The notes under the pieces were generated by a model that was given only the letters and a program-made list of their open reading frames with translations, made no database searches and was not told where the DNA came from. A stretch of 64,000 bases of DNA from Apostichopus japonicus (lineage: Eukaryota > Echinodermata > Holothuroidea > Aspidochirotida > Stichopodidae): the NCBI RefSeq assembly GCF_037975245.1, contig NC_092565.1:10906499-10970498 (forward strand), in the 5' to 3' direction. The translations under genes were made by a program, and so were the position numbers. Numbering within the stretch: the stretch's first letter is position 1; each line of letters opens with the position of its first letter. Shown in pieces: positions 40,301 through 46,766 of the stretch.

Positions 40301-43300
40301 ATCTCATACAGAGTATTCTTCTTGGGACACTGTATGGAAAAAGGGTAACAGGGTGGGACCAATGATAGTAAGGGGGGGGGGCTAATAATGGTAACATACT
40401 GTACATGTCTCAATCTACAATGGTCTGTCCTTACAACTGATATCCTGCTGAACAAGTTTACAAACTACTTAACAGTGAACTCGGCGTATTCTTTAAATAC
40501 ACTAAATTATAACTTATATAAGTTTAAGCTTAAAACTAATTAACAACGAACTGGGCGTATTCTTTAAACATACTAAATTATAACTTATATTAGTTTAAGC
40601 TTAAAACTACTTAACAACCAACTCGGCATACTCTTTAAACACACTAAATTATAACTTATATTAGTTTAAGCTTAAAACTACTGAACAAACAAACTAATTT
40701 ATAACTTATATTAGTTTAAGCTAACAACCAACTCGGCATATTCTTTAAACACACTAAATTATAACTAATATTAGTTAAGCTTAAAACTACTTAACAACCA
40801 ACTCGGCATATTCTTTAAACACACTAAATTATAACTTATATTAGTTTAAGCTTAAAACTACTTAACAATGAATTGGGCGTGCTCTTTAAACATACTACAT
40901 ATTAACTTATATTAGTTTAAGCATAAAACTACTTAACAAAGAATTCGGCGTATTCATTAAATATAATAAATTATAACTTATATTAGTTTAAACTTTACCA
41001 AGAAGAATTTAATCATGAAAAACCTACAAATACAATCTTCATATCTCCAGCAAATTCATAAATTTTAACAACCCTTGAAGATAAACGCTATTTAACATGT
41101 TCTTCATCAATGCTACTAGCAGTGTTGTAGTAATTGATAAACTGTTCGACACTCAAGTACTTTATTGCAAGTACTCCTTTGCAATCTACTCCTTTGCAAT
41201 CGATAGAAAGTGCTTGGAAGATAGAGTACTCGTACTCGTCATTCTCATTCAGTACTCAGATCCTGATGCTGAAGTAATCATACTTGTACTCGATTTAAAG
41301 TACTTGGTACTCGTTCAGCGCACAGAACTTATATGGAAAGCTAGTTTAGTAAAACTGATGTTTTAACAGGTAGTCACATAATTTTTCGATCCTTTCAGCA
41401 TTCTATCGTATCGCTTTATAATGCTCCCAGTAAACCACTAAACATGAGGGAAGAATGGTATTTGCCATTAATGAGGTGTAAATAAAGTTTATTTTCCTAT
41501 GCTAGAGACTAAACAGTGCATCCATAGAGAGGAGACAGGTAAGTTTAGTGTACTATAGTAGTTCTCACCTTACAGGCAAGAATAAGAAGCTGGCATATAA
41601 CTCCAGGTAAAACTTGAAGATCAACTTTTTCAAGCATCCTGAGAATTTTGTCGATCACAAAAGACACCTCCTCCTCGGACATCTCTATATCCCTTTATAG
41701 ATGAGTACAAAAACAAAGACATAATTAGCACAGATGTAATCAACAAATGTGAACAACTAGTCATGTGACCAAGGAGAACGGGGCAAGGGAGACACCTATT
41801 GGAGTCCCTCCCTCTCCTCTTAGAAAATCTGCTTTTGTGGGTAAATATCTATTTAAATTCCAAATCTAGGTCACACTTTGGACTACCAACTGACCTCTTC
41901 TAGTTATATAGAAAGCCTTGCATTAGACTCCTCCCCCAAGAATGCAAATTCAACACCCAAGGCAACGAATTGGACTCCTTGTTTCCTATTTCTGGCTCTT
42001 TCATCATCCAACCCAAGAAATATATTTGAAATTGTTGCAAGTATTATAGATATTTTTGATATTTTTAATAATTCATGCAAAACTAACTGTTCTTAACAGT
42101 TTTCTAAACTTTGAGTAAAAATATTTCTCTGCCTGTAAACCTTCAAATGGAACATACAAAGAAAAACTGCTCTACTTGGCAAAACACTGCAGAAATGCAG
42201 ACAAGCAAATTTACTTAAAGAATTACAAAGCATAGTACGTTTCTCTGACATCTTAATATGTACCTTAAAAGTATTTTGATAAATACGACATAAACAAGAA
42301 TTCTGCCATTTTAATTATAATTTCTCAATTTCCTCTTCAGGCATTTCCATTCCTCCTTTTCTTAAGTTATATTAAAAAGAATTGGAGATGAAGAACTCAC
42401 TTAAACATGGTGACCAAAGGAACAGCATGGTGAGACTCCCATCTGTTATAAAAACAAGAAATAGTAACATAAGTTTCCTACTTTTTCATTCATAGTACAG
42501 CAAGGAAATTTTAGGAAAAGAGTTTAAATCAATTTACCATTTTTTGGGTGGCTTTACCTATCTAAATCATGCAGTTGCCCTGCTGTTGTCAACACTTTTC
42601 GACATGGTTTAATGCATGTTAAACAACATTGCCAAGCTTTTTGGGATATTTATCATAAAGATTGGGTTAATTTCGTATTGCTAAGGAAGGAAAATATGAT
42701 TTCGACATCCCTCAAATGTAAATGACCTTTCACCAATTTTTAATGTTTCAAAAGGGATGAAGACCCTGACATGAGCAACAACATGAATAGCTTTGAATAG
42801 TATTGATGGAATATTTATTGGTAAGCAGAAGTCTATTCACTGAATCGAGCATATAGACAGACAAACACACTGATGAACAGGCAGACAGATCCACTGGAAA
42901 TGAATGAGCAAACTAAATAAACTTTGAATAAACTTTGCATCAAGAAATAATGAGATTTCACCTCCATATTTATGAAAGTTAGCATTAAACAAAAAGTGAA
43001 GAATTAGCTCACCTTCCAGAACAGAGTTTGTTTAGAATGTATCTTTTGAACTCTACACCAGTCATATGATTGTTTTCATGTGAAATTGATTTCTTCGATG
43101 CCAGGTTTTCCAAAATCTTTGGAAGAACATCAAAAGTCCTTGAGAAATGAAAGAGAAATAAATTTTGTGGATTACTGGTAGTATACATTTCATGGCCTGT
43201 GATTGTGTCACTTCGACCAAGCCATGTAATATTTTCACATAATTGGGATACAGGCTCATAATTCTGACTATTAGATCTTTCTGGTTACTGTCATTTGGTT

Positions 43301-45735
43301 GCATGGGCTCTCCACGCCATCTCACATCGGTACCAACATGCTTGATCTGAATACAGTAGCTCAACGATCTCCGAATCAAGGAGCGTGGAAAATCTTGAAG
43401 CTGTGAAAATAAGTTTCAAAAACATCTTCAAATATTACAAACAAAATACTAACTAGTGATCAACTCACAGTACCGTTCCGTATTAATCTGCAGTCATACA
43501 CTGAAGCTTGTCAAGTTTCCTGGAAAAAGATTGGACCAATGTGACAGTTCTTGTCATTTTGGGTAAACCTGGAGCGCCTCCATTGGTGAACAGTTTTCTT
43601 TTGTGACGCATAGTTTACAAAGAAGTACTTTTTTCTTCTTTGCATGCCTTATGTATAATTTCACCATCATTTGTAGGATTTTGATGAACTAAAGCAGCAG
43701 TTTAAAGTTTTCAGGGACCCGTTCTTTCCATAGAGTCATATACACTACCCACCAGAATAAAGTAAATTAAACAACAAATGAAGCTTTAAAGGAAATGTGA
43801 AACAGGAATATCAATAAGTGCCATGTTCCCAATTCTTCCCAAGAAAGTCCCACTCTACCCCCCCCCCCCTTTCCCTTCCCTTCCCTTCCAAGGGATTCAA
43901 ATTGGTCATATACCATTATAAGCCCAGACATAGGTACTTACCTCTGTCCAACATCATCTTTGCTGGTTAGGGCTTCGGTGAAGCAATCCACAGATTCAAT
44001 CAGGGTTGATGAACTGACAAAGTCAGTCTAGGTTAGAAAAGAGCAAAGATGAACACTTACAGGAAAGCAAAAAGAAAATTCAGCCAAACTTTTAACAACA
44101 ATTTCTACATCATGGACACTGCAGAAGCAATCTTTATAATATATCTTAGCTTATTATACTAACGAAAAGACTTTTTCGATGAGTTGAAAGTTTCTTTCAC
44201 AATGCACCTTTTTTCCCTTTCTCCTTTGGGAAATGTTAAAACTGATGCCTTATTTATCTAACACCCATTTCAATGTCCTCCAAAGAAGCTGTAATTTACA
44301 AAGCTTTGAGGCTAGGTAGAAGAGATGTTCGATAGCAAAGCCCAGGAGTAACAAAAAGTGGATATTATTTAGCAAACTTGCTAACTTTTCTGGACCAATT
44401 CTGTTACAATACTTAAAAAACTCAAATGGTGCAAAAGTTTGTGCTGACTTACTTGGACCATCAGTGTACCTGACAGTTCTCCGGCCAACATTCCTGTTGG
44501 AATTCCATCTCTTATAATCTTGAAGGTGACTTTGTAAATTAGATCTTTCTTCTCGGAGGTAGTTGCTCCAGCAAAGAGACCATTTAGGAGAGAGGCGCCA
44601 TCGCTGCTGTCCGTGCCTGCATAGCCGTTAAGCATCTCACTAATCTGTGTAGGAGAAATGATAATTTGGTTAGGACTGTACACTTCATCATCACATAAAA
44701 AGAGCTTAAAAGCTTGTTTTTTTTTTAAAGAATAACAGGCCTCCAAATCAGGCTATTCACCTGGATTAATGCCAGTGGATTTTGCTATTTGCCAGTAAGA
44801 AAAAAGGCAATGCTCTTAGACATCAGAAACACGATCACATAAAAAGTTGGTGAACCAAATTTGTTAGTCATAGAATCAGTATGATTTCACTATCCAACAA
44901 AAGCTCTGTATTACTATTACAATTGTTATTGGGTTGCTCTTATAAACCTGTAAAACTATGTTGAAATTCAAATTTCTTAAGAACTTGCAGTTTCTACCAC
45001 ATATTGAAATTCCAAGTCTGACGATACTAACGTCAAGTAAAGAGTGAAGTCACTTTAAGCATGGAGGTAAAAACAGGCTTTAAGTCACAGTTGGGCTGAA
45101 ATTCCACTTATTTATATAACTTAAGTCTGTTGTTTACTTGTGTTAATAGTTGCTTAATTTTGTAAGGCTTTGCTGCTGATATGATAGGATTACGTTGGAT
45201 ATACATATATATATAATACCTGACTGTTTGCTGAATATTTCAGACAATGATTGGAAGCTTTAATATATGTCTTTACCAGGGACGTTAATTACCTAGGAAG
45301 TAGGAATTCCGCTACAGTATTATTATGGAACATTTCATTTGCTACTTGAATGGAATTGAGAAATTACTAAAAGTGTAAATTTATATACTTAGTTCTGAAT
45401 TGTTATTCATGTGAACTTGAGGGAGTTGAGGGTTATAGTCAAGTTTCTTGAAACTGCTCAGATGTTCTTAATAAAGCAAGAAAGAAACCACTTACTTATA
45501 AAATTGATCTCGATACAGGCCCCAAGACCAATAGCTTACAAAGTATGACTATACAATGTAAATGACTTTATCTCAGTGTTAACAGTCAATAAAGTGAAAC
45601 ACTTAAAACACATTATAGTTTGGAAGGTGTGATATGATTGATTTAACGAACCTGGTCTTCCGTGAGCTCCTTAATGATGTCCTGTAGTTTGTCTTTCTGG
45701 TCTGCATCATAGAGTTGAATAATCTTCTTCTCCAT
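14714..45735 (-). CDS. FANCI: FANCI, Fanconi anemia group I protein (33 coding exons, gene span)
   Basis: FANCI pairs with FANCD2 in the ID2 clamp, which is loaded on DNA and monoubiquitinated by the Fanconi core complex with UBE2T during interstrand crosslink repair in the nucleus. Thirty-three minus-strand exons with GT-AG borders join in phase to 1356 codons plus TAA; human FANCI has 1328 residues. The start (ATG, 45735-45733) gives [18 protein letters not shown], which aligns with the human N-terminus. The order follows the alpha-solenoid family: S1 cap and S1 (exons 1-7), HD1 (8-11), S2 with the ubiquitination site (12-16), acidic linker and HD2 (17-20), S3-S4 (21-31), then an acidic/basic tail ending KKRKK, a likely nuclear signal. 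K516 matches human K523 and three SQ sites follow at S549, S553 and S561. Introns hold SINEs, minisatellites and satellite copies. Domain borders are inferred from alignment by eye. Confidence 0.96.
15810..15911 (-). CDS. FANCI: FANCI coding exon 32 (residues 1295-1328)
   Basis: Acceptor GCTTCGATAG and donor GAG followed by GTAAAG. It encodes [17 protein letters not shown], matching human VNLMQHMKLSTSRDFKI, then a Ser/Glu-rich end. Confidence 0.94.
16714..16926 (-). CDS. FANCI: FANCI coding exon 31 (residues 1224-1294)
   Basis: Acceptor ATCTTTCTTCAG and donor AAG followed by GTAAGT. It has a Lys-rich low-complexity stretch ([11 protein letters not shown]), then [19 protein letters not shown] and LAKKSK, very close to human RETKPIPNLIFAIEQYEKF and LSKKSK. 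Confidence 0.97.
17180..17296 (-). CDS. FANCI: FANCI coding exon 30 (residues 1185-1223)
   Basis: Acceptor TTAATTGCAG and donor CAG followed by GTACAG, phase 0. The residues [20 protein letters not shown] match human [20 protein letters not shown]. Confidence 0.95.
18308..18439. repeat. Two-copy 66-bp tandem duplication beside the exon 29 donor
   Basis: Units at 18308-18373 and 18374-18439 differ at only a few positions (for example gagt/gaat and caaa/ccca). The array ends within the intronic side of the FANCI exon 29 donor. Confidence 0.95.
18444..18634 (-). CDS. FANCI: FANCI coding exon 29 (residues 1121-1184)
   Basis: Acceptor CCGTTTCCAG and donor TAC followed by GTAAGA, phase 0. It encodes [20 protein letters not shown] and [14 protein letters not shown], matching human IIMQLGTLLTFFHELVQTA and LCKMYTTLTALVRY. 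A 66-bp tandem duplication begins just inside the donor. Confidence 0.95.
18879..18936. repeat. TA/TATC microsatellite
   Basis: An intronic run of TA dinucleotides interrupted by a few TC pairs. Confidence 0.9.
19200..19380 (+). mobile_element. tRNA-like SINE head followed by AT microsatellite
   Basis: Bases about 19206-19270 contain an A-box-like tRNA sequence (TAGCCAAGTTGGTTAGG), a perfect B box (GGTTCGAATCCC) and a closing GGTGGAGAC, but the anticodon-to-variable region is shortened, so a normal cloverleaf cannot form. A (TA)n run follows. This looks like a tRNA-derived SINE head or tRNA pseudogene rather than a working tRNA. Confidence 0.6.
19542..19635 (-). CDS. FANCI: FANCI coding exon 28 (residues 1090-1121)
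   Basis: Acceptor ACTTTTCAG and donor AATG followed by GTAATC. It encodes [20 protein letters not shown], aligning with human [20 protein letters not shown]. Confidence 0.93.
20382..20447 (-). CDS. FANCI: FANCI coding exon 27, 66 nt (residues 1068-1089)
   Basis: Acceptor TTGTCTTTCAG and donor ATC followed by GTAAGT, phase 0. The residues [17 protein letters not shown] match human DVEVEKTNHFAIVNLRT. Confidence 0.96.
20795..20922 (-). CDS. FANCI: FANCI coding exon 26 (residues 1025-1067)
   Basis: Acceptor CTTTGTGCCAG and donor CAG followed by GTGAGA. It encodes [19 protein letters not shown] and [15 protein letters not shown], matching human FCKSLMNLLFSLHVSYKS and DLSQDIHGHLGDIDQ. Confidence 0.95.
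21345..21694 (+). mobile_element. tRNA-derived SINE, family A (longer copy)
   Basis: The head has tRNA-like boxes (TGGTTGAGGGGATAAAGG and GATCGTGGGTTCCACTACTGG). A body follows, then a tail with AAGCGCTTTGGATCATCG, AGCTATATAAATG and TATTATTGCTATTATTA. A related, internally deleted copy lies at 39877-40107, and the similarity extends past the ATT-rich tail to CGTAAAATAA. Element borders are approximate. Confidence 0.75.
22245..22296 (-). CDS. FANCI: FANCI coding exon 25, 52 nt (residues 1008-1025)
   Basis: Acceptor TTCATTCACAG and donor ATAG followed by GTAAGG. It encodes [17 protein letters not shown], matching human FVQMLSWTSKICKENSR. It is below usual ORF size cut-offs. Confidence 0.94.
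22712..22990. repeat. 198-bp satellite, about 1.4 copies (locus 1)
   Basis: The phrase CATACAGTATGACCGAGGG at 22714 recurs as CATACAGCATGACCGAAGG at 22912, 198 bp on, with the intervening sequence repeated (for example 'cgacttgaaatttaatcaac'). The same unit with the same period occurs at 39553-39842 in another FANCI intron. Confidence 0.85.
23068..23190 (-). CDS. FANCI: FANCI coding exon 24 (residues 967-1007)
   Basis: Acceptor TCTTCTCCAG and donor CAG followed by GTGAGA, phase 0. It encodes [20 protein letters not shown] and [16 protein letters not shown], aligning with human RSLLNLLSSQEEDFNSKE and TVLTSLSKLLEPSSPQ. Confidence 0.93.
23710..23746. repeat. Polypurine (A/G) tract
   Basis: About 35 bases of A with scattered G, in a FANCI intron. 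Confidence 0.8.
23935..24102 (-). CDS. FANCI: FANCI coding exon 23 (residues 911-966)
   Basis: Acceptor TTTTCTTTTCAG and donor CAG followed by GTGAGT, phase 0. The residues [20 protein letters not shown] align with human [20 protein letters not shown]. Confidence 0.92.
24785..24848 (-). CDS. FANCI: FANCI coding exon 22 (residues 889-910)
   Basis: A 64-nt exon between TTTTTTTCAG and AAG followed by GTTTGT. It encodes [21 protein letters not shown], the counterpart of human VLLWRYTSIPTSVEESGKK. Phases match both neighbours. Confidence 0.88.
25688..25858 (-). CDS. FANCI: FANCI coding exon 21 (residues 832-889)
   Basis: Acceptor ATCTCTTGCAG and donor CCCG followed by GTAAGT. It encodes [17 protein letters not shown] and [14 protein letters not shown], aligning with human LRSSNEFMRYAVNVALQKV and PEKIFQNLCDITR. 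Confidence 0.93.
26305..26478 (-). CDS. FANCI: FANCI coding exon 20 (residues 774-832)
   Basis: Acceptor TGTTTTCTTCAG and donor CGG followed by GTAAGA. The residues [19 protein letters not shown] match human RFEDILSLFMCYKKLSDIL. A Lys/Ser-rich loop follows, then [14 protein letters not shown]. Confidence 0.93.
27299..27420 (-). CDS. FANCI: FANCI coding exon 19 (residues 734-774)
   Basis: Acceptor TTTTTCATAG and donor AAG followed by GTAAAA. The exon starts DKSADFST, nearly identical to human DKSADFSQ, and continues with [10 protein letters not shown]. Confidence 0.95.
27605..27915 (+). mobile_element. tRNA-derived SINE, family B
   Basis: A-box-like GTGGTCAAGTGGTCAAGGC and a near-perfect B box (GGTTTGAGTCC) are followed by the body words 'ttgggcaaggcactttttct' and 'tgtataaatggggacctg'. 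The 3' end is GGAAAGGCGCTATATATAAA and an ATT microsatellite. This head/body/LINE-like tail layout is typical of marine-invertebrate SINEs. Confidence 0.85.
28737..28937 (-). CDS. FANCI: FANCI coding exon 18 with acidic linker (residues 667-733)
   Basis: Acceptor TCTCACCGCCCAG and donor TTG followed by GTAAGT, phase 0. It contains [16 protein letters not shown], the counterpart of the human Glu-rich stretch, then [14 protein letters not shown], matching human TNRMIKSELEDFEL. Further upstream AGs are followed by an in-frame stop, which fixes the acceptor. Confidence 0.93.
29369..29571 (-). pseudogene. Tandem 203-bp duplication holding a broken half-copy of FANCI exon 17
   Basis: This block repeats 29572-29774 at about 95% identity by eye. 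It contains the last 78 bases or so of exon 17 (29494-29571) with an intact donor (GTAAGT), plus about 125 bases of the following intron. The copy lacks an acceptor and carries one extra G in a G run, which shifts the frame. It should not be included in the mRNA, but its donor competes in principle with the true one. Confidence 0.85.
29696..29866 (-). CDS. FANCI: FANCI coding exon 17 (residues 610-666), flanked by duplications on both sides
   Basis: Acceptor TTGGATGCAG, with a strong TACTAAT branch-point match at 29898-29892, and donor CTT followed by GTAAGT, phase 0. The residues [16 protein letters not shown] and [20 protein letters not shown] match human NSQLANSVMQTLLSQL and [20 protein letters not shown]. 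Its 5' edge is the seed of the 166/170-bp array upstream, and its 3' half is duplicated in the next intron. Confidence 0.96.
29859..31200. repeat. 166/170-bp tandem array carrying copies of the exon 17 acceptor
   Basis: Successive copies of the word ATCCAATG start at 29871, 30037, 30203, 30373, 30539, 30705 and 30875, with a diverged one near 31045. The spacings are 166, 166, 170, 166, 166, 170, 170, so three units (502 bp) form a higher-order period. On the minus strand each unit contains TACTAAT, the acceptor TTGGATGCAG and a version of the first 28 or so bases of exon 17. A further exon-edge-like copy lies at about 31170-31200. Confidence 0.92.
31521..31661 (-). CDS. FANCI: FANCI coding exon 16 (residues 563-609)
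   Basis: Acceptor CATATTTGCAG and donor CAG followed by GTACCT, phase 0 at both ends. The residues [20 protein letters not shown] match human [20 protein letters not shown]. Confidence 0.95.
31820..31850 (+). other. G-rich tract with G-quadruplex potential
   Basis: At least five runs of three or more G separated by single A or AG lie on the plus strand in a FANCI intron, which places the C-rich strand in the pre-mRNA. Confidence 0.6.
32330..33030. repeat. Degenerate tandem array of about 35-70-bp units ending at the exon 15 donor
   Basis: The phrase series 'tttacctg - gaggtcagtttgcacc - aaatttt' recurs about ten times, for example at 32393, 32675, 32815, 32849, 32887, 32920 and 33020. On the minus strand each unit reads CAGGTAAA, a splice-donor look-alike, and the last unit contains the real exon 15 donor. 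A purine/G-rich insert (32560-32631) interrupts the array. Confidence 0.65.
32575..32621 (+). other. GGGA-repeat tract with G-quadruplex potential
   Basis: A dense series of GGGA/GGGGA units with more than eight G runs of three or more, inside the degenerate array. Confidence 0.7.
33025..33148 (-). CDS. FANCI: FANCI coding exon 15 with the SQ phosphorylation cluster (residues 521-562)
   Basis: Acceptor AATTTCAACAG and donor CAG followed by GTAAAG. It encodes [18 protein letters not shown], then [13 protein letters not shown] and GNVSLSSQ. The three SQ pairs (S549, S553, S561) line up with human S556, S559 and S565, which are targets of ATR/ATM-type kinases. An earlier GT at GGTAATG was rejected as donor because it breaks the phase with the next exon. 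Confidence 0.94.
33461..33662 (-). CDS. FANCI: FANCI coding exon 14 with the conserved ubiquitin-acceptor lysine (residues 454-521)
   Basis: Acceptor TTCCTCATTTAG and donor GGCAG followed by GTAATC. The residues [19 protein letters not shown] and [15 protein letters not shown] match human FDYLSFLPLQTVQRLLKAV and MRDCLILVLRKAMFA. The lysine in LILRKAMF, codon at 33477-33475, is residue 516 here and lines up with human K523, the monoubiquitination site. Confidence 0.96.
33883..34215. repeat. Dispersed MITE-like repeat (copy 1)
   Basis: Shares 'attgggct-ctctcaaaagcctgtacagta', 'ctggcatt-ttagcaagtggctaaaat' and the opening 'atggattttgct-tttaccagtag' with the copies at 44745-45000 and 51600-51915. 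The two ends resemble each other in inverted orientation (ACTGGCA...TAGCAA), which suggests a small TIR element. There is no coding capacity. Confidence 0.55.
34347..34418. repeat. Perfect 15-bp inverted repeat with 42-bp spacer
   Basis: TGCGTATAAACTCGT at 34347-34361 is the exact reverse complement of 34404-34418. Further TATACG words lie between and after the arms. It sits in a FANCI intron. Confidence 0.85.
35032..35196 (-). CDS. FANCI: FANCI coding exon 13 (residues 399-454)
   Basis: Acceptor TTTTCATAG and donor GTGG followed by GTAAGA. The residues [19 protein letters not shown] and SEKF-like [13 protein letters not shown] align with human [21 protein letters not shown] and IRQEILEQVL. 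Confidence 0.93.
36408..36508 (-). CDS. FANCI: FANCI coding exon 12 (residues 365-399)
   Basis: Acceptor CTAGTTTCAG and donor CCCG followed by GTGAGT. The residues [18 protein letters not shown] match human [21 protein letters not shown]. Confidence 0.95.
37445..37502 (-). CDS. FANCI: FANCI coding exon 11 (residues 346-365)
   Basis: A 58-nt exon between CTCTTCAG and GA followed by GTAAGT. It encodes [17 protein letters not shown], aligning with human LVPHRSYVSTMILEVVK. Confidence 0.92.
37722..37800 (-). CDS. FANCI: FANCI coding exon 10 (residues 320-346)
   Basis: Acceptor TATTCCAACAG and donor TCAG followed by GTATAC. It encodes [19 protein letters not shown], matching human VLDLLKTSVVKSFKDLQLL. 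Confidence 0.94.
38453..38548 (-). CDS. FANCI: FANCI coding exon 9 (residues 288-319)
   Basis: Acceptor TTTTACACAG and donor CCG followed by GTAAGT, phase 0 at both ends. The residues [20 protein letters not shown] match human [20 protein letters not shown]. Confidence 0.94.
39303..39417 (-). CDS. FANCI: FANCI coding exon 8 (residues 249-287)
   Basis: Acceptor CTTCCTTGCAG and donor AAA followed by GTAAGT. It encodes [20 protein letters not shown], matching human [20 protein letters not shown]. Confidence 0.92.
39553..39842. repeat. 198-bp satellite, about 1.4 copies (locus 2)
   Basis: The word ATGCTTACA recurs at 39561 and 39759, giving the same 198-bp period as locus 1 (22712-22990). The text is closely similar throughout, including 'gtgtttccaacaatgttg'. 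Confidence 0.85.
39877..40107 (+). mobile_element. tRNA-derived SINE, family A (internally deleted copy)
   Basis: Matches the copy at 21345-21694 in the head (TTGAGGGGATAAAGG, CTGGGTTTGATCCC), the middle ('gagctaaaactgtat', 'tggattgccatctgacgtcaa') and the end ('gcttggcatcgtaaaataa'), but lacks most of the GCGCT tail segment. Confidence 0.7.
40238..40329 (-). CDS. FANCI: FANCI coding exon 7 (residues 219-249)
   Basis: Acceptor TTTCCATACAG and a weaker donor, GG followed by GTTTGT. It encodes [20 protein letters not shown], aligning with human [20 protein letters not shown]. A 71-bp minisatellite lies 140 bp upstream in the intron. Confidence 0.88.
40470..40996. repeat. 71-bp minisatellite, about eight units
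   Basis: The motif TAACAACNAACTCGGCGTAT starts units at 40470, 40541, 40612, about 40683 (shortened), 40732, 40792, 40863 and 40934. Full units are 71 bp. It lies in the intron upstream of FANCI exon 7. Confidence 0.92.
41140..41320. repeat. Cluster of AGTACT/GTACTCG words
   Basis: AGTACT, GTACTC and CTCGTACTC recur at least ten times in 180 bases. Such clusters occur at the ends of some DNA transposons, but no element ends were found. Confidence 0.4.
41569..41692 (-). CDS. FANCI: FANCI coding exon 6 (residues 177-218)
   Basis: Acceptor CTATAAAG and donor AAG followed by GTGAGA, phase 0 at the end. The residues [20 protein letters not shown] and [17 protein letters not shown] match human [20 protein letters not shown] and LQEIPPLVYQLLVLSSK. 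Confidence 0.95.
42401..42442 (-). CDS. FANCI: FANCI coding exon 5, 42-nt small exon (residues 163-177)
   Basis: A short exon between TTTTTATAACAG and AA followed by GTGAGT. It encodes [13 protein letters not shown], matching human WDQQYVIQLTSMF. It joins both neighbours in phase and is too short for simple ORF detection. Confidence 0.92.
   Translation of the reverse strand: MGVSPCCSFGHHV
43013..43138 (-). CDS. FANCI: FANCI coding exon 4 (residues 121-163)
   Basis: Acceptor TTTCTCAAG and donor AAG followed by GTGAGC. The residues [14 protein letters not shown] and [10 protein letters not shown] match human LELLPIILTALATKK and LINTLCSGR closely. Confidence 0.93.
43942..44027 (-). CDS. FANCI: FANCI coding exon 3 (residues 93-121)
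   Basis: Acceptor CTAACCTAG and donor AG followed by GTAAGT. It encodes [20 protein letters not shown] and ends in a split codon (phase 2). It aligns with the human segment ending ELANEFISAVREG. Confidence 0.85.
44453..44644 (-). CDS. FANCI: FANCI coding exon 2 (residues 29-92)
   Basis: A good acceptor (CTCCTACACAG) and a strong donor (CAA, GTAAGT) flank 64 codons in phase 0. The stretch corresponds to the S1-cap region of FANCI. Similarity is modest (for example [12 protein letters not shown] against human KVAGALLRAIFKG), but position and phase leave little doubt. Confidence 0.88.
44745..45000. repeat. Dispersed MITE-like repeat (copy 2, 3' end missing)
   Basis: It opens with 'aatgccagtggattttgctatttgccagtaag' and continues to 'ttattgggttgctcttataaacctgta', matching copy 1. 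The terminal ACTGGCA-type end was not found. Confidence 0.5.
45652..45735 (-). CDS. FANCI: FANCI coding exon 1 (residues 1-28)
   Basis: The exon begins in the 5' UTR, with an acceptor AG at 45777-45776 and the first exon base at 45775. The ATG is at 45735 and the donor is CAG followed by GTTCGT, phase 0. The residues MEKKIIQ and [10 protein letters not shown] match the start of vertebrate FANCI. A 5-codon upstream ORF opens at the first exon base. The splice acceptor shows that at least one upstream noncoding exon exists. Confidence 0.92.
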
Positions 45736-46013
45736 TGTGAACGTAGGATTTGATGTAATATTATGAAGGAAACATCTGTGAAAACAAATAAATGTCACAA
45801 GCTTCTTAAAGTATAATGGGATAAACCATGGGAATGTAGATGAGGCAAATTGTGCTGATACTAAAACTTTTCTAGAGTCTAGCCAAGGTCTTCAAGTTAC
45901 AGGTCCTACAGTTCTAAAGAAAATACTTCTCAAGCAACACTAACACCAACCACAAAATCCTAATTCCTAACCAAGACGTGTCAAGTTCTTGTCAATCGTC
46001 TTGGGAAGGGTAA

Positions 46014-46183
46014 TTATAGTGTAGAGATAACTCTGTGAAGCATCTGCAGGGCTGTAATCCTTTCATCCTTCGTCTCCAACAGTGTGAGGTCCAAACAATG
46101 TTTCTCACACAAGTCCTTGATATACCGGGCCATCATAAACTTGAGACAAGGGCACCTCTCTACAACTCCTACCTTTGTATGAT
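46014..46183 (-). CDS. Candidate terminal exon of an unrecognised small minus-strand gene, or FANCI leader exon
   Basis: A good acceptor (GTAAATTTCAG) precedes 55 open codons ending in TAA at 46016-46014. The peptide is protein-like and helix-prone (ARYIKDLCEKHCLDL, then DERITALQMLHRVISTL). It lies only 240 bp upstream of the FANCI exon 1 acceptor on the same strand. With the 28-nt exon at 47753-47780 it joins in phase through a split Asp codon. I do not recognise the family. The alternative is a 5' UTR exon of FANCI with a chance ORF, using the GTTATC donor. Confidence 0.38.
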
Positions 46184-46559
46184 CTGAAATTTACCAAACA
46201 CTAAATACAGTATTTAATTGTAGAGTTCTGGACAGCCACTAAATTTTGAAACCTGGAGATCTTAACTAAACACAGCACTAGTAGCTCTGGACAGCCACTT
46301 AACTTTTAAACTTTGGAAATTTCAGTATCCTGCAAATTACGCCATTGTAGAAACAACTCAAGGGTGTGCACAGGTTCCCTCTCTCTCACTCCCTACAATG
46401 GCATTGTCTAGGCTAGGAGTTGGACTATCCAACTTATGACACATGTAGCGAATACATTGCAGTAGTTATGCCATAATTTATGCTTTCTATTCTAGGCCCT
46501 ATGCGATGATAATTAATTCTAGCCTTTGCTCATACGGTACTAGTAATGATACTACTTAC

Positions 46560-46754
46560 TTTTTTTTAAGGAAAAGTCGCCCAGGAAAGAACCTGGGCAC
46601 GAAAACCAAACTACCAAACGACTGATCCGCTCTCAGCCCCAGTCTCCTTGCATCAGGACTGTGACTGTGTGATCATCGTCAGGTGTGCATCACCATTCCC
46701 CTCGAAAGGGAACAGATACTACACATGATCTCAGCCAAAAGGCCTAGAAGCGAT
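46560..46754 (-). mobile_element. U2 snRNA-headed repeat unit 1
   Basis: Read on the minus strand, the first 45 bases or so nearly match the U2 snRNA 5' end (ATCGCTTCT, GGCCTTTTGGCT, GTGTAGTATCTGTTC). A non-U2 body of about 140 bases follows, ending in a perfect hairpin (GCCCAGG, loop, CCTGGGC), then CGACTTTTCCTT and eight A. A short AGTAGTATCA-like word flanks both ends, as a target duplication would. Best explained as a retroposed snRNA-headed SINE or a retroposed U2-like RNA. Confidence 0.7.
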
Positions 46755-46766
46755 GTGTGATACTAC

